A stretch of 16,255 nucleotides of DNA from Bacteroidales bacterium (GTDB taxonomy: Bacteria > Bacteroidota > Bacteroidia > Bacteroidales > UBA3824). The stretch is taken from NCBI GenBank assembly GCA_017543645.1, contig JAFYFR010000079.1, positions 1 through 16,255 on the forward strand, written 5' to 3'. Position 1 is the stretch's first letter; each line of letters opens with the position of its first letter. This document shows positions 14,737 to 16,255 of this stretch, in pieces. Under the pieces are notes generated by a model. The model ran no database searches. It was not told the origin of the DNA and worked only from the letters and a program-made list of their open reading frames with translations. A program made the position numbers and the translations under genes.

Positions 14737-16020
14737 TTATCCCAAGAATGCAATCAAAATACCTGCTGCCACTGCGCTACCGATAACGCCGGCAACGTTT
14801 GACGACATACAGTAGTTGAGCACGTGGTTGGTCTTGTCGTACTTGAGGGCGATGGTGTTGGCAACACGCGAAGCCATCGGAACTGCCGAAAGACCTGTGG
14901 CACCGATAAGCGGATTGATTTTCTTCTTAGAGAAGAGGTTCATAAGCTTAACAAGCATGATGCCTCCGAAAATCGAGAATCCGAACGCCAAGAAACCGCC
15001 GGCTACGATACCGATTGTCTGCCAGTTGAGGAATGCGTCAACGGTCATTGTAGCACCTACGCACAATCCCAAGAAAATGGTGGCAGAGTTCATAATGGCA
15101 TTGGAAGCCGCGTCGAAAATACGTGATGTGTTGTTTCCGATTTCCTTGATAAGGTTGCCGAACATAAGCATACCTACGAGGGCAACTGCGTCGGGAACAA
15201 TGATTGCTACGATGGTGGTGGTGGCAATCGGGAAGATAATCTTCAATGCACGCATATTCTTAAACTCTGTCTTTGAGGGATAGAGCTTGTCTTGCTGCTT
15301 CATATTGATTTTCAACTCTTTTTCGCTGCAAGTGAGCTTAACAACGAGGGGAAGAATCACAGGCACGAGAGCCATATAAGAGTAAGCCGCAATGGCGATA
15401 GGTCCGAGCAATTGAGGAGCCAGCTTGATGGTGGTGAAGATAGCCGTAGGACCGTCGGCACCACCGATGATTGCGAGCGAACCAGCCTCTTGCAAAGTGA
15501 AGAAGTTGCAAGCTACGAGCAATACAGCAAAGATACCAAACTGAGCACCTGCGCCGAAGATTGCGAGTTTGAGGTTGCGGAGCATAGGACCAAAGTCGGT
15601 TAACGCACCTACGCCCATAAAGATAATCGGGGGAAGAAGTCCCGACTTGATGAGCGCATAGTAGAGGAAGTTCATAATACCGAGGTCGTGGGCAATCTGA
15701 GGAAGCCCCACCTCGTAGATATTATAAGGAACACCGTTGGCGTCGGCCCAGATAGAACCGTCGGCAAGAGTAATTACGTTGTGATAAGTAACGCCGTTGA
15801 CAACCTGGTCAACGGCTGCAAGCACGCCCATATTGCCGCCGGGAAAGTTGGCAATCAACACGCCGAAAGCGATGGGAACGAGCAACAGCGGCTCAAACTC
15901 CTTCTTGATACCAAGGTAGAGGAGCAAGAACGCCAAGGCGTACATTATCAGAAACTGCGGCTGATCGATTAGCGAATCGAGCGCAGTCATGTGGAATATT
16001 CTTTCTAAAATTTCGCCCAT
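14737..16020 (-). CDS. Sodium-translocating decarboxylase beta subunit (OadB/MmdB family)
   Basis: This 427-residue integral membrane protein is the beta subunit of biotin-dependent, sodium-pumping decarboxylases. It decarboxylates the carboxybiotin of the carrier subunit and couples this to Na+ export across the inner membrane. About ten hydrophobic segments are visible. Family hallmarks are GVGALTDFGPML (137-148), GGADGPTAIF (186-195, with D189 matching the essential aspartate known from Klebsiella OadB), the YSYMALVPVI segment and NSATIFLGLCVGATM. It begins 4 bases after a biotin carrier gene, so they are co-transcribed. In Bacteroidales such sets usually form methylmalonyl-CoA decarboxylase of the succinate-to-propionate route. 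Oxaloacetate decarboxylase is the alternative, and the alpha subunit that would decide lies outside the window. A strong terminator follows. Confidence 0.93.
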   Translation of the reverse strand: MGEILERIFHMTALDSLIDQPQFLIMYALAFLLLYLGIKKEFEPLLLVPIAFGVLIANFPGGNMGVLAAVDQVVNGVTYHNVITLADGSIWADANGVPYNIYEVGLPQIAHDLGIMNFLYYALIKSGLLPPIIFMGVGALTDFGPMLRNLKLAIFGAGAQFGIFAVLLVACNFFTLQEAGSLAIIGGADGPTAIFTTIKLAPQLLGPIAIAAYSYMALVPVILPLVVKLTCSEKELKINMKQQDKLYPSKTEFKNMRALKIIFPIATTTIVAIIVPDAVALVGMLMFGNLIKEIGNNTSRIFDAASNAIMNSATIFLGLCVGATMTVDAFLNWQTIGIVAGGFLAFGFSIFGGIMLVKLMNLFSKKKINPLIGATGLSAVPMASRVANTIALKYDKTNHVLNYCMSSNVAGVIGSAVAAGILIAFLG

Positions 16021-16024
16021 TGCC

Positions 16025-16255
16025 TTACTTTATTTTCATTAAAACATCGTCTTCTGAAACCGAATCACCTGATTTGAAGCAGATTTCGGCAATTACACCG
16101 TCAGATTCGGCGGCTATGGCGTTGAAGGTTTTCATCGCCTCGATGTAGCAAACGGTCTGACCTTTTTTAACAGCGTCGCCAACTTTTACAGCAGGGTCGC
16201 CAGTGTTTTTTACAAGGTAGAACTTGCCTTCGAGGGGCGAAGTGAGGTCTGATGC
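16025..16255 (-). CDS. Biotin carboxyl carrier domain protein (5' truncated)
   Basis: The last 76 codons of a minus-strand gene run from the window edge to the TAA at 16025-16027. The fragment is a complete biotinyl/lipoyl-type domain: LTSPLEGKFYLVKNTGDPAV at its start, then VGDAVKKGQTVCYIEAMKTF with the biotinylation motif EAMK (lysine at fragment residue 42), and a C-terminal strand VLMKIK. The SPLEGKFYL and CYIEAMKTFNAI pattern is close to acetyl-CoA carboxylase BCCP. The position 4 bases before the decarboxylase beta subunit argues for the carrier (gamma/MmdC) subunit of the sodium pump. Its N-terminus, often a Pro/Ala-rich linker, is outside the window. Confidence 0.9.
   Translation of the reverse strand, partial: ASDLTSPLEGKFYLVKNTGDPAVKVGDAVKKGQTVCYIEAMKTFNAIAAESDGVIAEICFKSGDSVSEDDVLMKIK

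Noticed and set aside
1..16255. CRISPR array, tRNA/rRNA genes, insertion sequence or phage integrase
   Set aside because: No regularly spaced repeats, cloverleaf-forming segments, transposase motifs or integrase motifs were seen on either strand.

Overview
The window looks like a chromosomal segment of a Bacteroidales bacterium (phylum Bacteroidota). The evidence is the promoter boxes of the form TAnnTTTG, the absence of strong Shine-Dalgarno sequences, a type IX secretion (T9SS) C-terminal sorting domain on a protease, a DUF2795 protein, the purH-mreBCD gene order, a LysM plus periplasmic-binding-like protein, and a Bacteroidetes-type GH10 xylanase. The T9SS domain argues against a typical gut Bacteroides species and for another Bacteroidales lineage. 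That placement is inference.

Layout. 1-165 is the 3' end of an unrecognised coiled-coil gene. 279-500 is a small DUF2795 gene, which converges through a bidirectional terminator on a minus-strand gene (578-2410) for a secreted protein with three LysM repeats and a periplasmic-binding-protein-like domain. Divergent from that is a secreted trypsin-like serine protease with a T9SS sorting domain (2515-4971). Housekeeping genes follow on the plus strand: hisS (5081-6643), purH (6712-8244) and the cell-shape genes mreB, mreC and mreD (8316-10745). A perfect-stemmed hairpin lies between mreB and mreC.

Where mrdA (PBP2) and rodA would be expected after mreD, there is instead a lipoprotein xylanase gene (10802-12553). 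Its domains are in circularly permuted order. The protein begins in the middle of a CBM4_9-like module, runs through the C-terminal half of the GH10 barrel with both catalytic glutamates, then the N-terminal half of the barrel, and ends with the first part of the CBM. This is the most unusual feature of the window.

Next comes an AT-rich, minus-strand two-gene cassette resembling the Septu anti-phage system: ptuA, an ATPase, and ptuB, an HNH nuclease, overlapping by 14 bp. It is bounded on both sides by strong bidirectional terminators. The window ends in the 3' part of a minus-strand sodium-pumping decarboxylase operon: a partial biotin carrier protein followed by the membrane beta subunit (OadB/MmdB type), probably serving oxaloacetate or methylmalonyl-CoA decarboxylation in succinate/propionate fermentation.

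No rRNA, tRNA, CRISPR array, insertion sequence or reverse transcriptase was seen, and no gene-free stretch exceeds 300 bases.
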